This document shows, piece after piece, positions 15,780-21,786 of a DNA stretch of 21,786 nucleotides (its first letter is position 1; each line of letters opens with the position of its first letter). The notes beneath the pieces were generated by a model. That model had not been told where the DNA came from. It made no database searches and saw nothing but the letters and a program-made list of their open reading frames with translations. Both the position numbers and the translations under genes were made by a program. The stretch comes from Alphaproteobacteria bacterium (GTDB lineage: Bacteria > Pseudomonadota > Alphaproteobacteria > Rhodobacterales > Rhodobacteraceae): positions 1-21,786 of the forward strand of contig JAUHZL010000008.1 in NCBI GenBank assembly GCA_030425945.1, in the 5' to 3' direction.

Positions 15780-17774
15780 TCACCTCATGTAGCTCGAGTG
15801 CACCGTGCGCCGGCGCGGCATTGGTCGTGTAGGGATGGACGGCGCGATCGCCGTACCGGCCTCGGGCCCGTCCGATTTCGCCAACCCGAGTTGCCCTTCC
15901 AGATCGGCCCATCGCGCCTCCGGCCAGCGATCGGCGCCCGCGATCCACGCCGCCGCGCGGGCGTAGACCCGTGTGTCCAGCGCCTCGTTGCGCTCGCGCA
16001 GCTTCTGCCACTCGAGCCGCGTAAAGCCGCGTTTCGTGCGCACCGTCACCAGCTGCTCGGCGGTCAGCTGCTTGAGCCATTCGCCGTCCGCCCAGTCCGG
16101 CAGATGGATCGTGCCGGGCGGGCACAGCGCGCCCGCCGCCTGTTCTTCCCTCGTCGGCCGGTCCTGCCGCAGGAAGCGATAGGTCTCGGCCTTGAAGGTC
16201 GAGGTGGCCACGGTCCAGAGCCGGGCGCCGCGCCGGAGCCGTTTGCCCGCGACGGTCGCATCGACATAGGTCGGCCCGGTCACAGGACTCGTTCGGTTAA
16301 ACCCCTCGACGCCCTTCACCGGCGCGACCTGCGCGAAACCCACCTGGCGCGACCAGGCATAGACCGCGCTGGTCTCGTAGCCCGTGTCGATCGCAAGCCG
16401 CGCGAGTGTCATCGTCTGGCCCGAGGCATGCGCCCATGTCCGACCCAGCAGATCCGTCAGCTGCTGCCAGCAGGCCGGATCGCCGGGACCGCCCTCGAGC
16501 ACGAGGTGATCGACAAGCCAGCTTTCGAGACCCCGGCCCCAGGCCCAGACGTCGACCTCGATCCTGTCCTTCTGCACGTCGGCGCCTGCGGTCAGGAACA
16601 GCCCGCGTTCGGGCACCGCGCCTGGCGTCCATGCCTCGCGCCGGTCGGCCAGCCGCTGCCAGTCGGGCGCCTCGCCGGTCTCCATCCAGGTCTCGCCGAG
16701 GATGGTGTTCCGGAACGCCCGCATTGCCTCGTCGCTGCCCCGTGCCGCCTCGTGCGCCCGCGCGATCCGCTGCCAGCTGAGCCAGCCCACCGGCGAATAG
16801 AGCGCCGAGAGGTGGTAGCCGACCGTGGTCGGATCGGTGGCCGTCGCTGTCGCGCGCCACTCCCCGCACTCGAGCATTCTCGTCTTGTGGTGCTCCGCGA
16901 TGGGCCGCTCGCAGCCCTCGCACAGATACTCGGCCGTCTCTGGCCGCCCCTTCTCCCAGCGCAGCCGCTCGAACTTCAGCCACTGCATCGCGTCGCAATG
17001 CGGGCATGGCACGAAGTACCGCCGCTGATCGGAGGCCTCGAACTCCCGCTCGATCCGGCTCAGGCCCCGGATGGTCGGGGTCGAGACCAGAAAGACCTTG
17101 CGCCGGTGGGCGAAGGTCAGCGACCGGGCTTCCGCCAGCGTGACCGGATCGCCTTCCTCGTCGGCCGAGGCCGGATATGCATCGACCTCGTCGAGGAAGA
17201 TGTACCGCGCCGGGGTGGACCGCAGCCCCACCGCCGAGTTCGCCCCGGTCATGATCAGGATGCCGCCCGCGAACTCCTTCGACAGCATCGTGTTGCCCGC
17301 GTCGCGGGATCGCGCCGGCTTCACCCGCTCCCGCAGGTCCGGGCTCTCGTCGATCAGCGGATCGATCCGCTGCCGCGAGTTGCGTTTCGCCAGTTCCACC
17401 GTCGGCTGGACCGCGAGCATCGGCCCCGGTGCCTGGTGGATGACGAAGCCGATCCAGTTGTTACCCGCCTCGGTCGCGCCGACCTGCGCGGCCTTCATGA
17501 ATACGATCCGCTGGTTCGGATCCCCGGGCGACAGCCGGTCCATGATCTCGCCCATGTAGGGCGTGCGCGCGGTCCGGTACTGCCCCGGCTCGGCCGAGGC
17601 GCGCGAGGCGAGTTTCCGGTGGCGGTCCGCCCAGCTCGAGACGGTCAGGTCCGGATCGGGACGCAGCCCCCGCGACCAGGCGCGGATCAGCGCGGCGGCG
17701 CCGTCGAACCCGAAGAGATCGTCATCCAAGCCCGGGGCGGATCTCCGCAAGGCTGTCGAGCTGGGCGCGGACAT
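15780..17774 (-). CDS. Terminase large subunit, GpA family
   Basis: The 664-residue packaging ATPase/nuclease belongs to the lambda gpA family. Visible motifs are an atypical Walker A around FMKAAQVGATEAGNN (residues 92-106), Walker B YIFLDEVDAY (191-200), a coupling motif STPT (231-234) and a CPHC...CEGC zinc pair (257-260 and 285-288). The nuclease part begins near TAGADVQKDRIEVDVWAWG (about residue 405). It cuts concatemers and drives DNA into the prohead. The ATG at 17774 overlaps the small subunit gene by 53 nt and has GGAG 4 nt upstream; a TTG at 17729, overlapping the small-subunit stop, is an alternative start that would remove 15 residues. All catalytic segments appear intact. Confidence 0.94.
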   Translation of the reverse strand: MSAPSSTALRRSAPGLDDDLFGFDGAAALIRAWSRGLRPDPDLTVSSWADRHRKLASRASAEPGQYRTARTPYMGEIMDRLSPGDPNQRIVFMKAAQVGATEAGNNWIGFVIHQAPGPMLAVQPTVELAKRNSRQRIDPLIDESPDLRERVKPARSRDAGNTMLSKEFAGGILIMTGANSAVGLRSTPARYIFLDEVDAYPASADEEGDPVTLAEARSLTFAHRRKVFLVSTPTIRGLSRIEREFEASDQRRYFVPCPHCDAMQWLKFERLRWEKGRPETAEYLCEGCERPIAEHHKTRMLECGEWRATATATDPTTVGYHLSALYSPVGWLSWQRIARAHEAARGSDEAMRAFRNTILGETWMETGEAPDWQRLADRREAWTPGAVPERGLFLTAGADVQKDRIEVDVWAWGRGLESWLVDHLVLEGGPGDPACWQQLTDLLGRTWAHASGQTMTLARLAIDTGYETSAVYAWSRQVGFAQVAPVKGVEGFNRTSPVTGPTYVDATVAGKRLRRGARLWTVATSTFKAETYRFLRQDRPTREEQAAGALCPPGTIHLPDWADGEWLKQLTAEQLVTVRTKRGFTRLEWQKLRERNEALDTRVYARAAAWIAGADRWPEARWADLEGQLGLAKSDGPEAGTAIAPSIPTRPMPRRRTVHSSYMR

Positions 17775-18306
17775 GGGTCTCCAGAACCTTCTGCATCAGC
17801 GCCGCCTCCACCTCGCATCCGTCCCCCAGCGCCGCGGTCAGCTCCGACGCCATCAGCGCAGCGACCCGCGCGGGCCAGGTCACCCATGCGTCGCGTTCGT
17901 CGCGCGCGAGCCGGAACGTCAGCGTCTCTGCCCCGGCGCGGTCGACCAGTTCCCCCTTCAGCTTCTGGAGCCGGATGCGCCGCTCCTGCGCCTTCAGCAC
18001 CTCGTTCGCGGTCTTGGCCTGCAGGAAGGTGGTGCCGCCGCCGACAGTCGGAGCGGTCAGGCCCTGTTCGCGCAACGTGTCGCCGACCGCGGCGACGGCA
18101 GCCTCGGGCACGGGCTTCAGCTTCGGTGCCGCCGTCTTTCGGGTCTTCGACGGGTCCGTTGTCTCGGCCCGCCGCCGGTCGGACGCCGCGGGGTCGATGC
18201 TGCCATCCTCGTGCAGGACGAGACGGCCGGCGGCCTTCGCCTTCTGGATCGCGCCCCGCGACAGCCCGACATGGGCGGCATACTGGCGCTCGCTCATGCC
18301 CTGCAT
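17722..18306 (-). CDS. Terminase small subunit (DNA-recognition, Nu1-like)
   Basis: The 194-residue protein begins MQGMSERQYAAHVGLSRGAIQKAKAAGRL, an N-terminal helix-turn-helix of the kind used by lambda Nu1-like small terminase subunits to bind the packaging site. The HTH is followed by a Lys/Ala-rich linker (about 45-75) and a long helical region (LQAKTANEVLKAQERRIRLQKLKGE), probably for oligomerisation and contact with the large subunit. It directly precedes and overlaps the large subunit gene. It is the first gene of the minus-strand late operon. An internal ATG at 18297 is also possible as start. The packaging (cos) site should lie nearby but was not identified. Confidence 0.82.
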   Translation of the reverse strand: MQGMSERQYAAHVGLSRGAIQKAKAAGRLVLHEDGSIDPAASDRRRAETTDPSKTRKTAAPKLKPVPEAAVAAVGDTLREQGLTAPTVGGGTTFLQAKTANEVLKAQERRIRLQKLKGELVDRAGAETLTFRLARDERDAWVTWPARVAALMASELTAALGDGCEVEAALMQKVLETHVRAQLDSLAEIRPGLG

Positions 18307-18418
18307 CGCCAGCCCCGATTATCATTTAAAGTCAGGCGCTTATGTCGTTGATAAGCCTCGCGGACAGAGCGAACGTCCATCCCACGACGACGATGCAACT
18401 CACCACGGAGCTACCACG
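18307..18418. promoter_or_regulatory. Divergent regulatory region between terminase operon and the plus-strand small gene
   Basis: This AT-rich island in GC-rich surroundings contains a perfect inverted repeat GCTTAT (18338-18343) / ATAAGC (18351-18356) and an overlapping TTATCA (18319-18324) / TGATAA (18349-18354) pair. On the minus strand GATAAT is a candidate -10 for the late operon, but no good -35 accompanies it. The position between divergent genes makes promoters and an operator, or a cos-proximal site, likely; exact elements are inferred. Confidence 0.5.
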
Positions 18419-18691
18419 ATGACCACCCGCCTGAACCCGATCACCACCCCGCGCCACGAACTCCGCGCCGAGAAAGCCCGGCGCAACAAGGAAGCCGCGC
18501 TCGCAGCCTTCATCGGCAAGAAGGCCGAGATCGACGAGATGCTCGCCCGCCTGCAGGCGCTCAGCGATGACCACTTCAACACCCATCCGGACGAGGTGAA
18601 CTGGGGCCATGTCGGCACCCTCGAACACTACGCGAGCCTCCTGAAGCGCATCACCGACAGCGCCTTTGGCGAGGGCGAACACGCCGAGTGA
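18419..18691 (+). CDS. Small hypothetical phage protein
   Basis: The 90-residue protein (MTTRLNPITTPRHELRAEKARRNKEAALAA) is charged and mostly helical; its C-terminal half contains NWGHVGTLEHYASLLKRITDSAFGEG. No known function is recognised. The ATG at 18419 has GGAG about 8 nt upstream and lies inside a longer open frame whose earlier part is antisense to the terminase small subunit. It is on the opposite strand to the terminase operon and 94 nt before the DUF3489 gene, with a similar leader (CACGGAG before each start). The two are probably expressed together from the divergent promoter region, perhaps early or in the lysogen. Confidence 0.72.
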   Translation: MTTRLNPITTPRHELRAEKARRNKEAALAAFIGKKAEIDEMLARLQALSDDHFNTHPDEVNWGHVGTLEHYASLLKRITDSAFGEGEHAE

Positions 18692-18692
18692 T

Positions 18693-18731
18693 TTCCGGCC
18701 CAGCCGGAACTCCTGCCGCGCCCTGCGCGGC
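18693..18731 (+). repeat. Two tandem stem-loops in the intergenic spacer
   Basis: Immediately after the stop of the small gene, TTCCGGC (18693-18699) pairs with GCCGGAA (18703-18709) around a 3-nt loop. Six nt later GCCGCGC (18715-18721) pairs with GCGCGGC (18725-18731) around CCT. No T-tract follows either. They could be attenuators, RNA-stability elements or a protein-binding leader for the DUF3489 gene. Confidence 0.55.
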
Positions 18732-18785
18732 TCGGGGTCGTAGGAGGGTCGCGACGGTCGCGGCCTCGAACACGGAGACGACCCC

Positions 18786-19373
18786 ATGACCAAGCTTTCC
18801 GACACCCAACTCGTGATCCTCAGCGCGGCTGCTCAGCGCGAGGACCGCAACGTCCTGCCGCTCCCCGGCTCCCTTCGCGGCGGCGCCGCCGCCAAGGTGG
18901 TCGGCGCGCTGCTGAAGCGCGGGCTGATCGCGGAGACCGCGACCGACAGCCAGACCAAGGCCGACGCCGCGCTCAACCGCATCTGGCGCAACGACGAGGA
19001 CGGCAACGCCATCCTCCTGCACATCACGAATGCGGGCCTCGCCGCCATCGGCGTCGAGCCGGAGAGCGGCGACAGCGCGCCCACGGGCGCCGACGAAGCG
19101 CCGAGTGCAGTGCCCCCGCAGGACGCTCCTGCCAAGGCCGACCGCGCGCCCAAGGCGCGCACACCGCGCGCGGGCACGAAGCAGGCGAAGCTGATCGAGA
19201 TGCTCCGCACCGACGGCGGCGCGACAATCGACGAGATCGTCGCCGAAACTGGATGGCAGCCGCACACGGTCCGAGGCGCCTTCGCCGGCGCGCTCAAGAA
19301 GAAGCTCGGGCTCGAAGTGACCTCCGAGAAGGTAGAGGGCCGCGGCCGGGTCTACAGTTTGCCGCGCGACTGA
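18786..19373 (+). CDS. DUF3489 domain protein, putative DNA-binding
   Basis: The 195-residue protein (MTKLSDTQLVILSAAAQREDRNVLPLP) has an N-terminal winged-helix-like region (KVVGALLKRGLIAETATD, about 38-55), a Pro/Ala/Lys-rich linker (about 98-135) and a C-terminal DUF3489 domain: AKLIEMLRTDGGATIDEIVAETGWQPHTVRGAFAGALKKKLG. The C-terminal part reads as a helix-turn-helix, so it probably binds DNA and may regulate phage or host genes; targets are unknown. GGAG lies about 10 nt before the ATG. The family is common in alphaproteobacterial prophages and plasmids, often several copies per genome. It converges on the DUF7220 gene across a hairpin. Confidence 0.85.
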   Translation: MTKLSDTQLVILSAAAQREDRNVLPLPGSLRGGAAAKVVGALLKRGLIAETATDSQTKADAALNRIWRNDEDGNAILLHITNAGLAAIGVEPESGDSAPTGADEAPSAVPPQDAPAKADRAPKARTPRAGTKQAKLIEMLRTDGGATIDEIVAETGWQPHTVRGAFAGALKKKLGLEVTSEKVEGRGRVYSLPRD

Positions 19374-19402
19374 CGCCGTACACCACGACGGGCCAGAAGA
19401 AG

Positions 19403-19426
19403 CCGCCGTCCCACATGGGGCGGCGG
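19403..19426. terminator. Bidirectional hairpin between convergent genes
   Basis: CCGCCGTCCC (19403-19412) and GGGGCGGCGG (19417-19426) form a 10-bp stem (one G-U pair on the plus-strand transcript) with loop ACAT. It lies 29 nt after the DUF3489 stop and 4 nt before the DUF7220 stop. There is no clean T-run, but the minus strand continues GCTTCTTCT. Its place between converging genes suggests shared termination. Confidence 0.65.
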
Positions 19427-19430
19427 TATC

Positions 19431-19655
19431 TCATCGTGCTCCGCGCACCCGGATCGCCTCGAACAGCCGCCGCAGGGCGAAGGAGCGCGCGATGCTCACC
19501 GCCGTGAACACCGCGCCCATTTTCAGGTTCTGCGCGAGGGTCGTGTGCAGCCCGAAGACCGGGAAGATCAGGATCTGCGTCACGACGGCGACTCCGTAGC
19601 CCACCGCCACGTTGGCGACGGCCTCTAGGAACGACATGCCCCGGCTCTGCTTCAT
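19431..19655 (-). CDS. DUF7220 family small membrane protein
   Basis: The 74-residue protein (MKQSRGMSFLEAVANVAVGYGVAVV) has two hydrophobic segments, about residues 9-36 and 47-60, separated by GLHTTLAQNLKMG, followed by a basic end (RRLFEAIRVRGAR). This is the pattern of the DUF7220 family, small inner-membrane proteins of phages and plasmids with no established function. It is the last gene of the methyltransferase cluster. It starts ATGA-coupled to the stop of the alternative frame of the cytosine methyltransferase gene (19652) and 9 nt after the stop of the main frame (19665). Confidence 0.8.
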   Translation of the reverse strand: MKQSRGMSFLEAVANVAVGYGVAVVTQILIFPVFGLHTTLAQNLKMGAVFTAVSIARSFALRRLFEAIRVRGAR

Positions 19656-20065
19656 CGCGCCCCCTCATCCATCGGCCAGCAGTTGAGCTGCGAGAGTTCG
19701 GAGCGCATGCGCCGCGACCAGCGGGACCACTCCGTTGCCACAGAGCCGAAGCCGGTCCACCCGGTGGGCCAGCCCATCAGCGCCTCGACGAAGGCTGGGT
19801 TCAAGGTCCGGGGCGTGTCGCAGGAAGGCGCGCCAGCCGTCGGCGTCACCAGGACCTGGCGGCCAAGCAGCCCGTTCACCGGCGTATTCGCCAGGCTCGT
19901 CGCCCCGTCCTTGTGATCGCGCGCCGTCGGCGTCATCCAGAGCCGGGTCGCATCGCAGAGGGTCGTCCCGTCGTTGTGCGGGCGCGCGGTCTCGCTGCGA
20001 TTGCTGGTCCGGTTGCGCGTGCCCCTGCTGTCGCCGGCCAACGGCGTCGGCCAGAGCCGCATCAT
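19652..20065 (-). CDS. Overlapping alternative-frame protein inside the cytosine methyltransferase gene (MMRLWPTP...)
   Basis: In the +1 frame relative to the methyltransferase, an ATG pair at 20065 opens 137 codons reading MMRLWPTPLAGDSRG, then LWMTPTARDHKDG, VNGLLGRQVLVTPTAG and LNPAFVEALMGWPTGWTGF. These W-TP-x-A and LNPxFVExLMGWPxGWT blocks recur at the C-termini of phage proteins annotated as cytosine methyltransferases. By hand count about 90% of its third codon positions are G/C, against about 64% for the main frame over the same bases. Its stop is ATGA-coupled to the DUF7220 start. It could be a separate overlapping gene, the end of a frameshifted methyltransferase, or an inherited fossil frame. 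The same frame is open upstream to 20683, where composition looks like shadow sequence. Confidence 0.45.
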   Translation of the reverse strand: MMRLWPTPLAGDSRGTRNRTSNRSETARPHNDGTTLCDATRLWMTPTARDHKDGATSLANTPVNGLLGRQVLVTPTAGAPSCDTPRTLNPAFVEALMGWPTGWTGFGSVATEWSRWSRRMRSELSQLNCWPMDEGAR

Positions 20066-20687
20066 CTCGGTCCGGTTCCCGCCACTCGAGCGGGTGCCGG
20101 AGCAGGCGCGCGGGGTCGGCCAGGTGGTCGCGCTCGCGGTGGGCGAGGATGAAGAGCCGTTCGCGCCGGTGCGGCGCGCCGACTTCCGCCGCCGTGAAGA
20201 GGCCCGCCGCAAGGCGGTAGCCCATGCTGACCAGTCCTCCGGCGACCTCGGGGAAGCCGAGGCGGAGATGATGCGCGACGTTCTCGAGGAACACGAAGGG
20301 CGGCTCGGCCTCGCCGATGATGCGGGCGACATGGGGCCAGAGGTGGCGCGGGTCGTCCGCGCCTCGGCGCTTGCCCGCGACGGAGAACGGCTGGCACGGA
20401 TAGCCCGCAGTGACGATGTCCACCGCGCCGCGCCATGGGCGGCCGTCGAAGGTGGCAACGTCGTCCCAGACAGGCGCCGGATCCAGGGCCGCGTCCTCCA
20501 TCCGCGCCACGAGGATGGCCGCGGCGTAGGCGTCCCGTTCGACGTGACCCACAGTGCGATATCCGGGGAGTGCGAGGTGCAGCCCGAGGTCGAGACCTCC
20601 GGCGCCGGAGCAGAGCGAGAGGCCGAAGAGGCACGCGTCGCCGGCTCCGGCAGGCAGGCCGGAGGAAGGTAGAGCCACGCCATCCAC
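19665..20687 (-). CDS. C5-cytosine DNA methyltransferase
   Basis: The 340-residue protein has the C5-methyltransferase motifs in order: I in LSLCSGAGGLDLGL (about residues 23-36), IV with the catalytic cysteine in AGYPCQPFSVAGKRRG (Cys97), VI as ENVAHH, VIII as RRERLFILA (about 175-183), and X as GNGVVP near residue 315. It transfers methyl groups from S-adenosylmethionine to cytosine C5, probably to shield phage DNA from host restriction or to mark it; no partner nuclease is visible. The start is taken as GTG at 20687, 4 nt after the previous stop; an ATG at 20683 belongs to another frame. After residue ~207 codon bias in this frame drops while the overlapping frame gains it, although motif X is still encoded here. 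Confidence 0.88.
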   Translation of the reverse strand: MDGVALPSSGLPAGAGDACLFGLSLCSGAGGLDLGLHLALPGYRTVGHVERDAYAAAILVARMEDAALDPAPVWDDVATFDGRPWRGAVDIVTAGYPCQPFSVAGKRRGADDPRHLWPHVARIIGEAEPPFVFLENVAHHLRLGFPEVAGGLVSMGYRLAAGLFTAAEVGAPHRRERLFILAHRERDHLADPARLLRHPLEWREPDRDDAALADAVGRRQQGHAQPDQQSQRDRAPAQRRDDPLRCDPALDDADGARSQGRGDEPGEYAGERAAWPPGPGDADGWRAFLRHAPDLEPSLRRGADGLAHRVDRLRLCGNGVVPLVAAHALRTLAAQLLADG

Positions 20688-20691
20688 GTCG

Positions 20692-21660
20692 TCAGGCCGC
20701 GTGGGCCCCCTCGGCCACGGCCGGCGTCTCGCCCAACCGCTCGGCCTTCACCTCGGCGAAGGTCCGGCCGTCGCCGTCGAGGGTCGCGTCGCGGCCGGTC
20801 TCGGCCTGCCAGCGTTCCACGGCGACATCGACATAGGCCGGGCTGATCTCAATCGCGAAGACGCGGCGGCCGTTGGCCTCGCCCGCCATGATCTGCGACC
20901 CTGACCCCGAGAACGGCTCGTAGCACAGACCGCCGCGGGCGACGTGCTGGCGCATGGGGATCCCGAAGGCGTCGAGCGGTTTCGGCGTCGGGTGGTCGGG
21001 CCGCTCGTCCTTGGCGAAGCTGGGCATCTCCCAGGTCGAGGACAGCGTTTCTTCCGCCACCTTCGGCGGGCGGTTCGGACGCCGCCAGCCCATGAAGCAG
21101 GGCTCGTGCTTCCAGAGATAGTGGGAGCGGGTCAGGACGCCGCGGTCCTTCACCCAGATGATTTGCTGATGTACGAAGGCGCCGGCCTTCTCCCAGCAAG
21201 CCTCAAGCATCGCCTGGCGGCGAGAGGCGTGCCAGCAGTACCAGGCCGCATCGTCGGTGATCGCCTCGGCCACGGCAGCGGCGATGAAGCCGTCGTAGAG
21301 CTCGGCCCCCTGCGAAGAGTCATCCCAGGTCGTGCCGTAGGACGCAGACCAGTCCTTGTTGCGGGTCGGATGGTTCGAGCCGTCGTAATCCACCAGATAC
21401 GGCGGGTCGGTGGCGAACAGGATCGCCCGCTCGCCATTCATCAGACGGCGCACGTCGTCGTTGCTGGTGCTGTCGCCGCAGAGCAGTCGGTGATCGCCGA
21501 GGATCCAGAGATCGCCTTTGCGCGACGCAGGATTGCGCGGCGGCTCGGGGATGGTCACCGGCGGCACGGAGCCCCCGGCGCCACCTTCTTCACCGTCGTC
21601 TTCCGCGACGTAAGCCAGCAGCTTGTCGAGTTCGCCGTCCGAGAAACCGACCAGCGACAG
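20692..21660 (-). pseudogene. N4/N6 (beta-class) DNA methyltransferase, 5' end removed by an IS element
   Basis: The surviving ~322 codons read from LSLVGFSDGELDKLLAYVAED to the stop at 20692. They contain KGDLWILGDHRLLCGDS, the catalytic DPPY (near 21397-21408), the middle region WVKDRGVLTRSHYLWKHEPCFMGW, and the SAM-binding PFSGSGSQ (about 20890-20917) followed by FAIEISPAYVDVAVERW. The order DPPY before FxGxG is the beta class, methylating adenine N6 or cytosine N4. Complete relatives carry an N-terminal ParB/sulfiredoxin-like domain, which is missing. Coding sequence meets an IS3-family end at 21661; the frame stays open to 21774 only through antisense IS sequence. The catalytic part is intact, so a fortuitous start could still give protein, but loss of the native 5' end makes it a probable pseudogene. 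Confidence 0.82.
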
Positions 21661-21713
21661 TGACCTGCCCCCCGAAAGTTCCCTCGCCGTAGCGTAGAGT
21701 CTGCCCAACCGCG

Positions 21714-21719
21714 AAGGAG
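21714..21719 (+). promoter_or_regulatory. Ribosome binding site of IS3 orfA
   Basis: AAGGAG, 8 nt before the ATG at 21728, an almost ideal site that fixes the transposase start. Confidence 0.75.
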
Positions 21720-21727
21720 CAGACGAC

Positions 21728-21786
21728 ATGAGGAAAAGCCGCTTCACCGAGGCGCAGATCATCGGGATGATCAAGGAACAGGAAGC
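21728..21786 (+). CDS. IS3-family transposase orfA (partial, 5' end)
   Basis: The visible 19 complete codons read MRKSRFTEAQIIGMIKEQE, the very conserved opening of orfA proteins in IS3-family elements. It starts the HTH_Tnp_1 helix-turn-helix that binds the element's ends. In complete elements orfA is followed by the DDE integrase orfB, usually joined by a -1 frameshift. The gene runs off the right edge. It is transcribed against the disrupted methyltransferase gene. Confidence 0.88.
   Translation, partial: MRKSRFTEAQIIGMIKEQE

Larger units (their letters stand above)
21661..21786 (+). mobile_element. Insertion sequence, IS3 family (left end; continues beyond window)
   Basis: From 21661 the sequence changes to TGACCTGCCCCCCGAAAGTT, a terminal-repeat-like end beginning with TG, as in IS3-family elements. 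It is followed 67 nt later by a transposase orfA start. The border coincides with the point where methyltransferase homology ends. The other end and the target-site duplication lie outside the window, so subgroup and insertion length are not determined. Confidence 0.82.

Noticed and set aside
1..18306. Interpretation of the locus as the host's own gene transfer agent
   Set aside because: The head and packaging genes are lambda-like (GpA, gpW, gpD, gpE), unlike the HK97-like RcGTA head, and cargo, methyltransferase and DUF3489/DUF7220 genes are prophage features.
15309..18329. Plus-strand open frame of about 1006 codons opposite portal and terminase
   Set aside because: Composition is typical antisense shadow in high-GC DNA (Arg/Pro/His-rich, no domain pattern), and the minus strand carries clear terminase and portal motifs.
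18651..19265. Minus-strand open frame opposite the DUF3489 gene
   Set aside because: No recognisable domain, Arg/Ala/Val-rich shadow, whereas the plus frame has a family match and ribosome binding site.
21661..21774. Methyltransferase frame continuing to an ATG at 21774
   Set aside because: This part is antisense to IS3 terminal sequence and orfA. It is a chance extension, not the native N-terminus.

Overview
The window is a GC-rich stretch (strong G/C preference at third codon positions) carrying the late, structural half of an integrated tailed phage. The host is most likely an alphaproteobacterium of the order Rhodobacterales. This is inferred from the tail-tip module, which matches the Rhodobacter gene transfer agent (RcGTA) set, from the DUF6441, DUF3489 and DUF7220 phage families, and from composition. 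No rRNA, tRNA, CRISPR array, integrase, lysis gene or phage repressor is visible, so the element continues beyond one or both edges.

Layout, read in the direction of the main minus-strand operon (right to left). At 18306-11606 lies a lambda-like packaging and head module: terminase small subunit, GpA-type terminase large subunit, gpW-like joiner, lambda-type portal, ClpP-like head protease, gpD-like decoration protein and gpE-like major capsid protein. At 11606-8970 are head-tail connector and tail-completion genes. At 8945-4894 are the tail tube, a tail assembly chaperone with a programmed -1 frameshift signal, and the tape measure. At 4106-1 is a GTA-type baseplate: distal tail protein (DUF2460), hub (DUF2163), NlpC/P60 peptidase and the megatron protein with a GTA TIM-barrel domain, which runs off the left edge. 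Genes are tightly packed with 1-8 nt overlaps, as expected for one co-transcribed late operon.

Two cargo (moron) islands interrupt this operon. A LysE/RhtB-type exporter sits in the opposite orientation between tape measure and distal tail protein (4107-4893). A DUF2087 protein plus a GFA-family zinc protein sit between the DUF6441 gene and the tail completion gene (9390-10665). Both are less GC-biased than their neighbours and have their own flanking non-coding sequence with inverted or direct repeats.

Upstream of the terminase, two small plus-strand genes (18419-18691 and a DUF3489 protein, 18786-19373) face a minus-strand DNA modification cluster: a beta-class N4/N6 DNA methyltransferase, a C5-cytosine methyltransferase and a small DUF7220 membrane protein (21660-19431). 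A strong hairpin separates the convergent ends. An IS3-family insertion sequence enters at the right edge (from 21661) and removes the 5' part of the N4/N6 methyltransferase.

The most notable points are: (1) the last ~410 bp of the cytosine methyltransferase, where two overlapping reading frames both resemble conserved methyltransferase C-termini and the codon bias switches frame; (2) the A_AAA_AAC slippery site in the tail chaperone, which would append a zinc-finger-like C-terminal extension; (3) the combination of a lambda-type head with a GTA-type tail tip; and (4) the two cargo islands and the IS-disrupted methyltransferase.
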